Origin: an uncultured Flavobacteriales bacterium
Lineage (GTDB): Bacteria > Bacteroidota > Bacteroidia > Flavobacteriales > Flavobacteriaceae
Assembly (NCBI GenBank): GCA_913020155.1
Contig: CAJWBA010000002.1
Coordinates: 62,001 to 126,000, forward strand
Length of the DNA stretch: 64,000 nucleotides
Reading direction: 5' to 3'
Below are positions 1 through 8,716 of this stretch, piece after piece. The position numbers and the translations under genes were made by a program. The first letter of the stretch is position 1; each line of letters starts with the position of its first letter. The notes beneath the pieces are model-generated. The model saw nothing but the letters and a program-made list of their open reading frames with translations, was not told the origin of the DNA and did no database searches.

Positions 1-337
1 CATCTTGAACAATCCGAATACCAACACTTCCATTTTCAGCTTTTAAATCTGCTGCAACTCCTCTCACATTGGGGTAAATTACAGTGGTTGGTTTGCTTGC
101 TAAAGCAATTTTTTTGATGTCATCCTCTAGTTTTCCTGTAAGTAGTTCAAGCATTTCAAAATCCGAAACTAGGCAGATTAAAGCTTTAACATCTTTTCTT
201 TTTTTTAAGCTATACACTTTTTTGATTGACTCAGAATTTGTGGCATCGCATCCAATTCCCCATATGGTATCAGTAGGGAAGAGGAGTGTACTTCCTTGGG
301 CTAGTGCTTCGCAACCTTCATTTACAAAAGTTTTCAT
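1..337 (-). CDS. L-threonylcarbamoyladenylate synthase (Sua5/YciO/YrdC family), partial, C-terminus off window
   Basis: Own minus-strand translation from 337: MKTFVNEGCEALAQGSTLLFPTDTIWGIGCDATNSESIKKVYSLKKRKDVKALICLVSDFEMLELLTGKLEDD..., with the YrdC-type 'LLFPTDTIWGIGCDA' and 'KKR' motifs. Not in the ORF track because it runs off the edge. Confidence 0.9.
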   Translation of the reverse strand, partial: MKTFVNEGCEALAQGSTLLFPTDTIWGIGCDATNSESIKKVYSLKKRKDVKALICLVSDFEMLELLTGKLEDDIKKIALASKPTTVIYPNVRGVAADLKAENGSVGIRIVQD

Positions 338-351
338 TTATTTTGAATAAA

Positions 352-1158
352 CTAAACAGCAACGTTGTGTTCTCTTAAAGCAACGTTTAAAGAGGTTTTC
401 TTATTGGTACTTTCTTTGCGTTTTCCAATGATCAAAGCACAAGGGACTTGGTATTCACCAGCATTAAATTGCTTTGGATAAGTACCCGGAATTACAACAG
501 ACCGAGCAGGTACTCTACCCTTGTATTCCACAGCTTCATCTAAACTTACATCAATTATTTTTGTAGAGGCAGTGAGTACAACATTTGCACCCAGAACAGC
601 TTCACGTTCAATGTGAACCCCCTCTACTACAATACAACGAGAACCGATAAAAGCATCGTCTTCAATGATAACGGGAGCAGCTTGAAGTGGCTCTAAAACT
701 CCCCCAATTCCAACACCACCGCTCAGATGAACATTTTCTCCAATTTGTGCACAACTTCCCACGGTTGCCCAAGTATCTATCATAGAACCCGAGTCAACAT
801 AAGCACCAATATTTACATAACTGGGCATCATAATAACTCCAGATGCTATGTAGGCTCCTTGTCTTGCAACAGCATGAGGCACTACTCGTATTCCTTTGGC
901 TGCATAATCTTTCTTGAGTGGCATTTTATCATGGAACTCCATAGGGCCAGCATGCAATGTTTCCATTTTTTGAATTGGAAAGTAAAGCACAACCGCTTTT
1001 TTTATCCACTCATTTACCTGCCAACCCTCCGAAGTAGGTTCGGCAACACGAAGACTACCCTCATCCAATTGGGTAATGATTGAACGGATTGCGTTTTGTG
1101 TTTCTTCTTGTTCCAGTAAGCTTCGGTCTTCCCAAGCCGCTTCTATAATTGCTCTCAT
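352..1158 (-). CDS. dapD: 2,3,4,5-tetrahydropyridine-2,6-dicarboxylate N-succinyltransferase
   Basis: Left-handed beta-helix hexapeptide protein with 'MMPSYVNIGAYVDSGSMIDTWATVGSCAQIG'. Start trimmed from ORF 1236 to MRAIIEAAWEDR at 1158. Confidence 0.93.
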   Translation of the reverse strand: MRAIIEAAWEDRSLLEQEETQNAIRSIITQLDEGSLRVAEPTSEGWQVNEWIKKAVVLYFPIQKMETLHAGPMEFHDKMPLKKDYAAKGIRVVPHAVARQGAYIASGVIMMPSYVNIGAYVDSGSMIDTWATVGSCAQIGENVHLSGGVGIGGVLEPLQAAPVIIEDDAFIGSRCIVVEGVHIEREAVLGANVVLTASTKIIDVSLDEAVEYKGRVPARSVVIPGTYPKQFNAGEYQVPCALIIGKRKESTNKKTSLNVALREHNVAV

Positions 1159-1254
1159 GAAATTGATCTTAAATTTTTGCACAAATTTACGCCTTTTGCT
1201 CGACTTTATTTTGGTTTTTTTACACGAAGCCAACAAGGAGACGTATATTTACGC

Positions 1255-1680
1255 ATGGCAGAAATTATTGCAATTGATTTTGGAACCAAACGTACCGGAA
1301 TTGCCGCAACTGATCCTTTACAGATCATTGCATCAGGTCTGGTAATCCTTCCAAGTCAGGACGTAATCCCCTTCTTAGTCAACTACCTCAAGAGTCATGA
1401 GGTAGAAAGCTGTGTGGTTGGTCAGCCCAAAAGACACAACGGTACTTTCTCGGAAGTAGAAACTGAAATAAAGAAGTTTATACAAAATTTGAAAACCAAA
1501 ATACCTTCACTAGAAGTGAAGCGGTTTGACGAGCGTTTCACTTCAAAAATGGCTTTTCAAACCCTTATTGATTCTGGAGTGAAAAAGAAAACTAGAAAAG
1601 AGAAAGGTTTGATTGATAAAATTAGTGCAACTATTATCTTGCAGTCCTATTTAGAAGCACAAAACAATAATTGTTTATGA
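1255..1680 (+). CDS. ruvX: Holliday junction resolvase RuvX (YqgF family)
   Basis: MAEIIAIDFGTKRTGIAATD ... VVGQPKRHNGT ... RFDERFTSKMA. Start trimmed to the ATG at 1255. Confidence 0.9.
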   Translation: MAEIIAIDFGTKRTGIAATDPLQIIASGLVILPSQDVIPFLVNYLKSHEVESCVVGQPKRHNGTFSEVETEIKKFIQNLKTKIPSLEVKRFDERFTSKMAFQTLIDSGVKKKTRKEKGLIDKISATIILQSYLEAQNNNCL

Positions 1681-2264
1681 TATTACCCATAGAAGCATAC
1701 GGTACTCCCGTATTGAAAAAAGAAGGCAAAAACATAACACAAGATTATCCAGAACTCGATCAGTTCATAGCCAATATGTGGGAAACCATGTACGAAGCGA
1801 ATGGGGTAGGATTGGCAGCCCCTCAAGTTGGAGTTGGAATTCGTCTTTTTGTGGTTGATGCATCACCCTTTGCCGAGGGCGAAGAATTGAGAGATGAAGA
1901 AAGAGAACAACTGATTGAGTTTAAAAAAGTATTCATAAACCCTAAGCTTGAAGAATCGGGAGAAGAATGGGCGTTCAACGAAGGCTGTTTAAGTATTCCA
2001 GAAGTTCGCGAGGATATTTATCGTCAAGAAGAAATACACATCACCTATTTTGATGAAAACTTTAAAGAACATAAAGAATTTTTTACAGGATTACCTGCCC
2101 GAGTGATTCAACATGAATACGACCATATTGAGGGCATATTGTTTACAGATAAACTATCCCCACTCAAAAAAAAATTAATCAAAGGAAAATTAAATAATAT
2201 TGCAAAAGGAAACATTCAAGTAGATTACAAAATGCGTTTTCCTTTAGCGTCCAAAAAAAGATAA
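1677..2264 (+). CDS. def: peptide deformylase
   Basis: Motifs GVGLAAPQVG, EGCLSIP and QHEYDHIEG. Confidence 0.96.
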   Translation: MILPIEAYGTPVLKKEGKNITQDYPELDQFIANMWETMYEANGVGLAAPQVGVGIRLFVVDASPFAEGEELRDEEREQLIEFKKVFINPKLEESGEEWAFNEGCLSIPEVREDIYRQEEIHITYFDENFKEHKEFFTGLPARVIQHEYDHIEGILFTDKLSPLKKKLIKGKLNNIAKGNIQVDYKMRFPLASKKR

Positions 2265-2272
2265 ATACCCCT

Positions 2273-2707
2273 ATGGAATTAGATAAAATAATAGCAATTT
2301 CAGGTCGGCCAGGCCTCTATGAAGTTCAGGTTCAAACCCGAAGTGGGTTTATTGCACATTCATTGACCGATGGAAAAAAAGTCACGTCATCTCTTCGAGA
2401 TAAAGTAAGTATGTTATCTGAAATTAACATCTATGGATTGCAAGCAGAAGTTCCTTTAGCAGAGGTTTTTCAAAAAATGATCACTCATGAAAATGGGGCA
2501 AAATGTACTATAAAGCCCAAAGATCCTGCATCGGATTTAGAAGCTTATTTTTTTGAATTATTTCAAGATTATGATGAGGAACGTGTGTACCCAAGCGATA
2601 TCAAAAAAATCATTCAATGGTACAATATTTTGATTGATAAAGGACTTCTTACCGCAGAAGCATATGAGGTTCAAGAAGAGTATAACTCCACAACAAAAGA
2701 ACAATGA
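2273..2707 (+). CDS. DUF5606 domain-containing protein
   Basis: ELDKIIAISGRPGLYEVQVQTRSGFIAHSL...; located between def and mazG as in many Bacteroidota. Confidence 0.8.
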   Translation: MELDKIIAISGRPGLYEVQVQTRSGFIAHSLTDGKKVTSSLRDKVSMLSEINIYGLQAEVPLAEVFQKMITHENGAKCTIKPKDPASDLEAYFFELFQDYDEERVYPSDIKKIIQWYNILIDKGLLTAEAYEVQEEYNSTTKEQ

Positions 2708-3480
2708 ATACTAGAAGTCAACAGCTCGATTCCATAGACCGTTTGCTAACCATCATGGACGAATTGCGTGAGCAATGCATGTGGGATAAGAAGCAAACTT
2801 TTGAATCCTTACGCCATTTGACAATTGAAGAAACCTATGAGCTGAGTGATGCGATCTTGGATCATAACTTGGAGGAGATCAAAAATGAATTGGGAGATTT
2901 ATTGCTCCACATTGCATTTTACTCCAAATTGGGAAGCGAAGAAAAATCTTTTGACATTGCCGATGTAGCGAATAGCATATCCGAGAAATTGATTAACAGA
3001 CATCCCCATATTTATAGAGACGTGCAAGTACAAGACGAAGAAGAAATAAAAAAAAACTGGGAAGCCCTAAAACTCAAGGAAGGAAAAAAATCTGTATTGG
3101 AAGGAGTACCCAAAGGACTCCCAGCCCTAGTAAAAGCCGAACGCATTCAGGATAAAGCAGCCGGGATAGGTTTTGACTGGGAACAAGCCGAACATGTATG
3201 GGAGAAGGTGCAAGAAGAGCTGTCTGAGTTCAATACAGAAGTTAAAAACGGTTCTTCAAAAGATCGAGAAGCTGAATTTGGAGATCTGTTATTTTCTATG
3301 ATCAATTACGCTCGTTTCCTAAAGATAAACCCTGATACTGCCCTTGAACGAACCAACCAAAAATTCACCAAACGCTTTCAATATCTCGAAGCCAAAGCAA
3401 AAGAATTGGGAAAAAAATTACAGCAAATGACCTTGGCTGAAATGGATGTTTATTGGGAAGAAGCAAAGAAAGAAAATTAG
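2704..3480 (+). CDS. mazG: nucleoside triphosphate pyrophosphohydrolase MazG
   Basis: LDRLLTIMDELREQCMWDKKQTFESLRHLTIEETYEL...; two MazG-type repeats. Confidence 0.93.
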   Translation: MNTRSQQLDSIDRLLTIMDELREQCMWDKKQTFESLRHLTIEETYELSDAILDHNLEEIKNELGDLLLHIAFYSKLGSEEKSFDIADVANSISEKLINRHPHIYRDVQVQDEEEIKKNWEALKLKEGKKSVLEGVPKGLPALVKAERIQDKAAGIGFDWEQAEHVWEKVQEELSEFNTEVKNGSSKDREAEFGDLLFSMINYARFLKINPDTALERTNQKFTKRFQYLEAKAKELGKKLQQMTLAEMDVYWEEAKKEN

Positions 3481-3494
3481 GATTTTAATAAAAC

Positions 3495-3541
3495 AATCTG
3501 TTTTTTAATAACCCTTAAACCTTAGTATTAAAAAACAGATT
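3495..3541. repeat. perfect 16-bp inverted repeat (AATCTGTTTTTTAATA / TATTAAAAAACAGATT), 15-nt loop; possible mazG terminator
   Basis: Arms at 3495..3510 and 3526..3541 are exact reverse complements; 14 nt after the mazG stop codon. Confidence 0.75.
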
Positions 3542-4039
3542 TTCCCAGAGGAGCTTCTAGAAAATACTTACGAAGTTCATCAGTTCAGGCTCAGCAAAAA
3601 GAGTAAGCGGATTTATGTAGGTATCCTTCTTTTGATTTTTGGTATCCTTTGCAGTCCCCCTTTATCTAGGTTGACCTCATTACTTCTGTTCGCGGTATAA
3701 TTAAAAACTTAACAAGAGCCTATTCCTATACTTATCACCTAATCTGGACAGGTAGTATTTACACAATAAGATTCGCACAGAACCGTTGCAAAAGGCGATA
3801 CATTACTCAAAATTACCTATCATGTATTGGATGAAAAGAAAAAATTCATGCTGGAAAAATTAAAAGAATACCTTTTTTTAATTGAAAATTTAAAGTAACG
3901 GATTCAAACCACCAACTCCAAAATACAAGGTCTAAAAACAGTGGGCATTTTTTTGCAAGGTCAAGAGGAGTTACAAACCCTACTGCATCAGGCAACAACT
4001 GCCAGAAAATTTGAGCAATTAATCTTTGATTTCTTCTGT
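3541..4039 (+). pseudogene. unidentified decayed ORF remnant
   Basis: Protein-like stretches in shifting frames broken by stops: ...IFPEELLENTYEVHQFRLSKKSKRIYVGILLLIFGILCSPPLSRLTSLLLFAV*; VAKGDTLLKITYHVLDEKKKFMLEKLKEYLFLIENLK*; RIQTTNSKIQGLKTVGIFLQGQEELQTLLHQATTARKFEQLIFDFF. Family not recognised. Confidence 0.4.
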
Positions 4040-5938
4040 CTATTCTTCCGAAAAAACCTCAGGATCAGGAGCTTGATTTTGCTTTTTTAAAGTTCTAGAA
4101 AGACTTTTGATTTGGTTGAGTTTGGTTTTCCATTGCTCAATTTTATTATTTAACTTTTCAATCTTAGAGTTGACTTCCTGGACCAGTGGATTTTCACTTG
4201 ATGTAGAACTGAAAAAGGCTAAATTATTTTGAAGTTGAATCAATTCTGTATTGGATTCTTCAATTTTTTTGTTAAGCAAAATTTGTTCTTTATTCAACCC
4301 ATCTTGGTTGTTTTTGAGTAAAATTAGATCAATTTTAAAACGAGCTGCTTGTTTTTCTTCATCAATTAGTTTGGTTTGATCCCAAAGACCACTCAAGAAA
4401 TTCTTGTACTCATTGTCTAATATATAGTTTACTCCTTGCGATGGATTCCCTATTTCTTCCCATTGAATAAATGCGTGATTAATGTATTCAGTTAAAGCTT
4501 CTGTCTCTGTAGGAGCGACTTGTGTTTTGAAAGCTTCAAAATAGTTTCGCTTTGCTTTTATGATTGCCTGGTCTTCTGGAGTAAAAGCTTCTTCTTTGTT
4601 TTTTAAGCGATCAAAATAAAGATCCGTAGATTTTTTGAATTCCTCCCATAGTTGGTTAGAAAGTTTTCGGGATATTCTCCCTGTCTTTTTCCAATCAGCC
4701 TGTATGGCTTTCATTCTATTAATGTACGATCGCCAATCTGAACTTACAAGTATGGACTTCACTTCTTCAATTAAAGCACTTTTTTGTTCGATATGAACTT
4801 TTTCTTCCTTCTTCTTTTCTTTGTAAAACTGATTCTTTTGATGGTTAAAATTTTTTAATACCAAGCGGAATTGATTCCAATTGTCTTTATTTTGAGCTCT
4901 GGGAATCCTTCCTATGCTGTAGAACTCTTTTTTAAGTGTGTTTACTTTTTTTAAGGCATTTTGCCATGCATTATGATTATTGAGATTGTTGGCGTAGAGC
5001 TCTTGAATATTGACCAGTATTACTCTTTTTTTATCCAGATTTTCTTGAAGAATGGCATCAATATTCTTGTTATACTCGTTTTTAAGCTCGTGAATTTTTG
5101 AAGTCGCTTTTTGAAAGCGTTTCCAAAGTTCTTCGCGGTGCTCTCGGGGAACAGGGCCTAAATCATTTTTCCAGTTACGGTGTAAGATATTTAATTTTCG
5201 AATGGCTACAATGATATCTGGATGATCGACCAGTGTTTCTGCGTGTTCTATTAATTTCAACTTTTCTTGGTAATTGTATTTGAAATCTTTGTCTCTAAGG
5301 GCACGATCTAAATGCAGGAAGTCATAGAAACGCTCTACATGATGCTTGTAGGTTTCCCAAATATTATTGCTTTCTTCTCTGGGAACAGGACCTGTATTAT
5401 GCCAACTTTCTTGAAGGACTCTAAATTCCTTATAATTATTGGAGTTGTTTTCACTTATTCCAATCAATGCTTTGATGTGTTCTATAATTTCAAGACGCTT
5501 TTCTAGGTTTTCTTTTTGACTTTTTTTTTGAGCTTTGAAATGAATACTTTTATTTTTTTTGTAATCTCGGTGGAGTGCGTAAAATTCTTTTTTGTAGTTC
5601 GGGCTAAATTCAAAATTAAGATCATTCCCTTCTCGATCGATGTATTCCTTTCTTTTCTTCCCTAAAATTTTTCCAAAACGAGTGTCAAACTGGGAAATAA
5701 TTTCTTGAATTTCTTTTCCTTTTTTTGTCCACTGGTCGGAATTAATAAATTTCTTTAAAACTTCTGGATAGGCTTCAAGTTCGAGTACTTCAAAATTGAT
5801 TTCTTTTTTGACCGTTTTTGGAACAGCTTCAGATTTACTAGCTTGTTTTTTTTCACTGGAGTTCGTGTTGTTATCAGAAGACTTATTGAGCCCCTCTTCT
5901 AAATTAGATTTATTAGGTTCAGTAGGTTTTTCCATCAT
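4040..5938 (-). CDS. DUF349 domain-containing protein
   Basis: Repeated DUF349-like helical units: 'LQESWHNTGPVPREESNNIWETYKHHVERFYD', 'LHRNWKNDLGPVPREHREELWKRFQ', 'IQADWKKTGRISRKLSNQLWEEFKK'. Confidence 0.9.
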   Translation of the reverse strand: MMEKPTEPNKSNLEEGLNKSSDNNTNSSEKKQASKSEAVPKTVKKEINFEVLELEAYPEVLKKFINSDQWTKKGKEIQEIISQFDTRFGKILGKKRKEYIDREGNDLNFEFSPNYKKEFYALHRDYKKNKSIHFKAQKKSQKENLEKRLEIIEHIKALIGISENNSNNYKEFRVLQESWHNTGPVPREESNNIWETYKHHVERFYDFLHLDRALRDKDFKYNYQEKLKLIEHAETLVDHPDIIVAIRKLNILHRNWKNDLGPVPREHREELWKRFQKATSKIHELKNEYNKNIDAILQENLDKKRVILVNIQELYANNLNNHNAWQNALKKVNTLKKEFYSIGRIPRAQNKDNWNQFRLVLKNFNHQKNQFYKEKKKEEKVHIEQKSALIEEVKSILVSSDWRSYINRMKAIQADWKKTGRISRKLSNQLWEEFKKSTDLYFDRLKNKEEAFTPEDQAIIKAKRNYFEAFKTQVAPTETEALTEYINHAFIQWEEIGNPSQGVNYILDNEYKNFLSGLWDQTKLIDEEKQAARFKIDLILLKNNQDGLNKEQILLNKKIEESNTELIQLQNNLAFFSSTSSENPLVQEVNSKIEKLNNKIEQWKTKLNQIKSLSRTLKKQNQAPDPEVFSEE

Positions 5939-6014
5939 CAGTTTTTTTTTTGTACGATTTAAAGTAAGCGACTGTTCTGATTACAGGTAGAATTTACAAA
6001 AAAAAATATTAAAC

Positions 6015-6770
6015 TTAGATTTCTGTCCAGATATTCCAGGATTTTTCGGCCTGCTGTTCAAGCATATGTAAACCATTTTGAGTTGTACATCCAATTTCGA
6101 TACCTTTCCTCAAAAACTGTGTTTTTTCTGGATTGTAAATTAAATCAAACAAAAAATGATCCTTTTTTAGAAGGTCATATGGAATGCTTGGTGCTTTGTT
6201 TAGATCAGGATGCGTTCCAATAGGGGTACAGTTTATGATCAATAGATGGGATGTCATAATGCGGTTATCAATTTCATCGTAGCTTATTTGACCTTCTGAG
6301 GGTTTTCTGGACACGAACAGGGGTTTAATATCCATTTTCTTAATTACATACTCAATTGCTTTTGATGACCCACCTGTCCCTAATATTAGGGCTTTTTTAC
6401 TGTGATTATTCCATTTTTTGAGTAATGCAGCCTTAAATCCAAAGGCATCTGTATTGTGGCCTTCAGTAGTTCCGTCTTCTAAAAACCGGATGGTATTTAC
6501 TGCCCCAATAATTTGGGCATCTTCTGAGAGCCTGTCCAAATAATTGATAATTGATTCTTTGTAAGGAATTGTTACGTTCAGACCTTTTACATTTTCTTTT
6601 TCTAAAATTGTTTTAATTTTTTCAATGGATTCCAAATCAAAATTTTCATAGGAACAGTTTTCAATTTTATCCTTATTAAATTTTTCAGCAAAATAGGATT
6701 GAGAAAAAGAATATTCTATGTTTTTCCCAACAAGTCCATAACGGTTAATTTTCTGTTCTTCTTTTCCCAT
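6015..6770 (-). CDS. aroE: shikimate dehydrogenase
   Basis: YGLVGKNIEYSFSQSYF, GLNVTIPYKE, GAVNTIRF, GTGGSSKAI. Confidence 0.92.
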   Translation of the reverse strand: MGKEEQKINRYGLVGKNIEYSFSQSYFAEKFNKDKIENCSYENFDLESIEKIKTILEKENVKGLNVTIPYKESIINYLDRLSEDAQIIGAVNTIRFLEDGTTEGHNTDAFGFKAALLKKWNNHSKKALILGTGGSSKAIEYVIKKMDIKPLFVSRKPSEGQISYDEIDNRIMTSHLLIINCTPIGTHPDLNKAPSIPYDLLKKDHFLFDLIYNPEKTQFLRKGIEIGCTTQNGLHMLEQQAEKSWNIWTEI

Positions 6771-7734
6771 AAATTTCTAGTAATGTAACAATTCCATAGC
6801 CTAAAAACATGAAAAGGATTACATAGATGTTTTCTGATTGATCGAACTTAGGCCAAAACAGTTCATGACGATCGAGATTCAACTCATTATTACTCTTTTT
6901 AACGACTCTTTTCCAAGGCCATAATGCATTTAATGACCCCAAAATAAAACCTACCAGAGTTGAAATAATTTTTTCTTTGTGGTTCAATAATAACCACCTC
7001 AATACTTTTGATAAAACAAGAAGTCCTGTGAGTGATCCTAGAGCAAATACAAGCATTACTCCCAAAAGCTCCATGCGATTGGAGTCATCAGTAAAGCTGA
7101 AGTCAAAGGAAGCTAAATCGACTAATGTGAAGTAAAGTGCGTTAACAGAATCAACCAAAAGCAGGGTGTAATTTCCTAATATCAGAATCAAGAGGGAACC
7201 CGACAATCCTGGTAAAATCATTCCAGAAATACTGATCATTCCACAGAAGAAAACGAAAAATAGATTATCATTTTCTTGACCTGGAGTCAAAAAGGAAACC
7301 ATCAATCCAGCGATTGTCCCCAAAAGGGTAAGGATGTATTCTTGAAATGTGTGTCGTTTTGATTGCATCCAAATAAAGAAAACCGAAGCAAGAACAAACC
7401 CAAAAAAAATCCCCCATACATATCTGGGGTAGTTTTGAATCAATTGATCTAAAATTAGTGAAACACTGAAAAAACTAATAATTACACCAAAAAAAAGTAA
7501 GCTTAAAAAGGATCCGTTTACGTGATGATAAAAAATTCTAAATTCACGTTTCAGTAGAAGGGAAAATGCTGTTTTATTGAATTTTGAAAAAGAAAAAATA
7601 AGTTCTTCATAAAATCCTGCAACAAGAGCAACAATTCCTCCCGATACTCCTGGAATTTTGTTTGCAACTCCCATTCCAATTCCCTTACAAATCAACAGTA
7701 ATTTTTGAGATATATTTCTTTTTTTAAGCAGCAT
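6745..7734 (-). CDS. DUF368 domain-containing membrane protein (copy 2)
   Basis: GIGMGVANKIPGVSGGIVALVAGFYEELI ... SGMILPGLSGSLLILILGNY. Confidence 0.9.
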   Translation of the reverse strand: MLLKKRNISQKLLLICKGIGMGVANKIPGVSGGIVALVAGFYEELIFSFSKFNKTAFSLLLKREFRIFYHHVNGSFLSLLFFGVIISFFSVSLILDQLIQNYPRYVWGIFFGFVLASVFFIWMQSKRHTFQEYILTLLGTIAGLMVSFLTPGQENDNLFFVFFCGMISISGMILPGLSGSLLILILGNYTLLLVDSVNALYFTLVDLASFDFSFTDDSNRMELLGVMLVFALGSLTGLLVLSKVLRWLLLNHKEKIISTLVGFILGSLNALWPWKRVVKKSNNELNLDRHELFWPKFDQSENIYVILFMFLGYGIVTLLEIYGKRRTEN

Positions 7735-7744
7735 TTTTTTTATT

Positions 7745-8692
7745 TTAATTTCGTTTTAGGAAATATAAAAAAAGAAATCCGGAAACCATCAATACCAAAG
7801 CTGTAAGAAGTTGGGGTTCTCCCTCAAAATTCCAAGGGGCGATGTATTCTGTTTTGAGGGCTACTATCTTATTTTTAGCAACAACTTCAAAAGATACTAC
7901 CTTTTTCCAGGGCCATATCTTGGGTAGAGCGCCTATCATAAATCCTGTCAAGACCGTCATGGTAGCAGGTTTTTGATTGTGAAATAGCCATTTGAGTATT
8001 TTTGAAAAAAGTTTCAGACCAATTACAATTCCAAGACCTATTACCAAAAGACGAGAATACACAAGCGTAAAATTTTCCCATTCAAAATTTAACAAAGCAG
8101 GAATACTGTTTTTTGAAGTGTGTATCACAACTTCATACGCCCCCAAAAGGATGTAGATTAATGAGCCAGAAATACCTGGAAGTATCATTGCGATAATTGC
8201 AATCATTGAACAAAAAAAGAGATACCCTAAACTGATTTCTCCACCATTTGTGGTTATTTGAGTAATGCCAAAGGCCACAATAAATCCTAGAATTAGAAAA
8301 AGTATTGATTTGAAATCTACGAGTTTAGTATCTTTCAGTAGTACTAGAATACTACAGCTGATTAATCCAAAGAAAAAGGACCACAACGGTATTGGGTATT
8401 CTTGGAGAAGGAAATGTATGATTCCCGAAAAAAGTATGATGCTGACCCCAATTCCGAGTATTAGAGGAAAAAGAAAGTTACCGTTAATACTTTTCCACAA
8501 GGATGTAAATCCTTCTTTTTTGAGTATCAAAAGCGAATGGATTCCTAGTTGATCTACCGTTGTAATTAATTCTTCATAAACACCTGTAATCAAGGCTATT
8601 GTTCCTCCAGAAACTCCTGGAATAACATCCGCTATTCCCATGGCTAAACCTTTGAAAAAGAGGCTTAATTTTGTATTTGAGTTTCTTTTCAA
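7745..8692 (-). CDS. DUF368 domain-containing membrane protein (copy 1)
   Basis: GLAMGIADVIPGVSGGTIALITGVYEELI ... AMILPGISGSLIYILLGAYE. Confidence 0.92.
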   Translation of the reverse strand: MKRNSNTKLSLFFKGLAMGIADVIPGVSGGTIALITGVYEELITTVDQLGIHSLLILKKEGFTSLWKSINGNFLFPLILGIGVSIILFSGIIHFLLQEYPIPLWSFFFGLISCSILVLLKDTKLVDFKSILFLILGFIVAFGITQITTNGGEISLGYLFFCSMIAIIAMILPGISGSLIYILLGAYEVVIHTSKNSIPALLNFEWENFTLVYSRLLVIGLGIVIGLKLFSKILKWLFHNQKPATMTVLTGFMIGALPKIWPWKKVVSFEVVAKNKIVALKTEYIAPWNFEGEPQLLTALVLMVSGFLFLYFLKRN

Positions 8693-8716
8693 AAAATGAT
8701 TTTCAGTAATATGAAA

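Noticed and set aside
84-350. ORF 84..350 plus strand
   Set aside because: Antisense to the partial YrdC-family gene, which has clear motifs on the minus strand.
727-1345. ORFs 727..1083 and 1076..1345 plus strand
   Set aside because: Antisense to dapD or out of frame with ruvX; no recognisable protein features.
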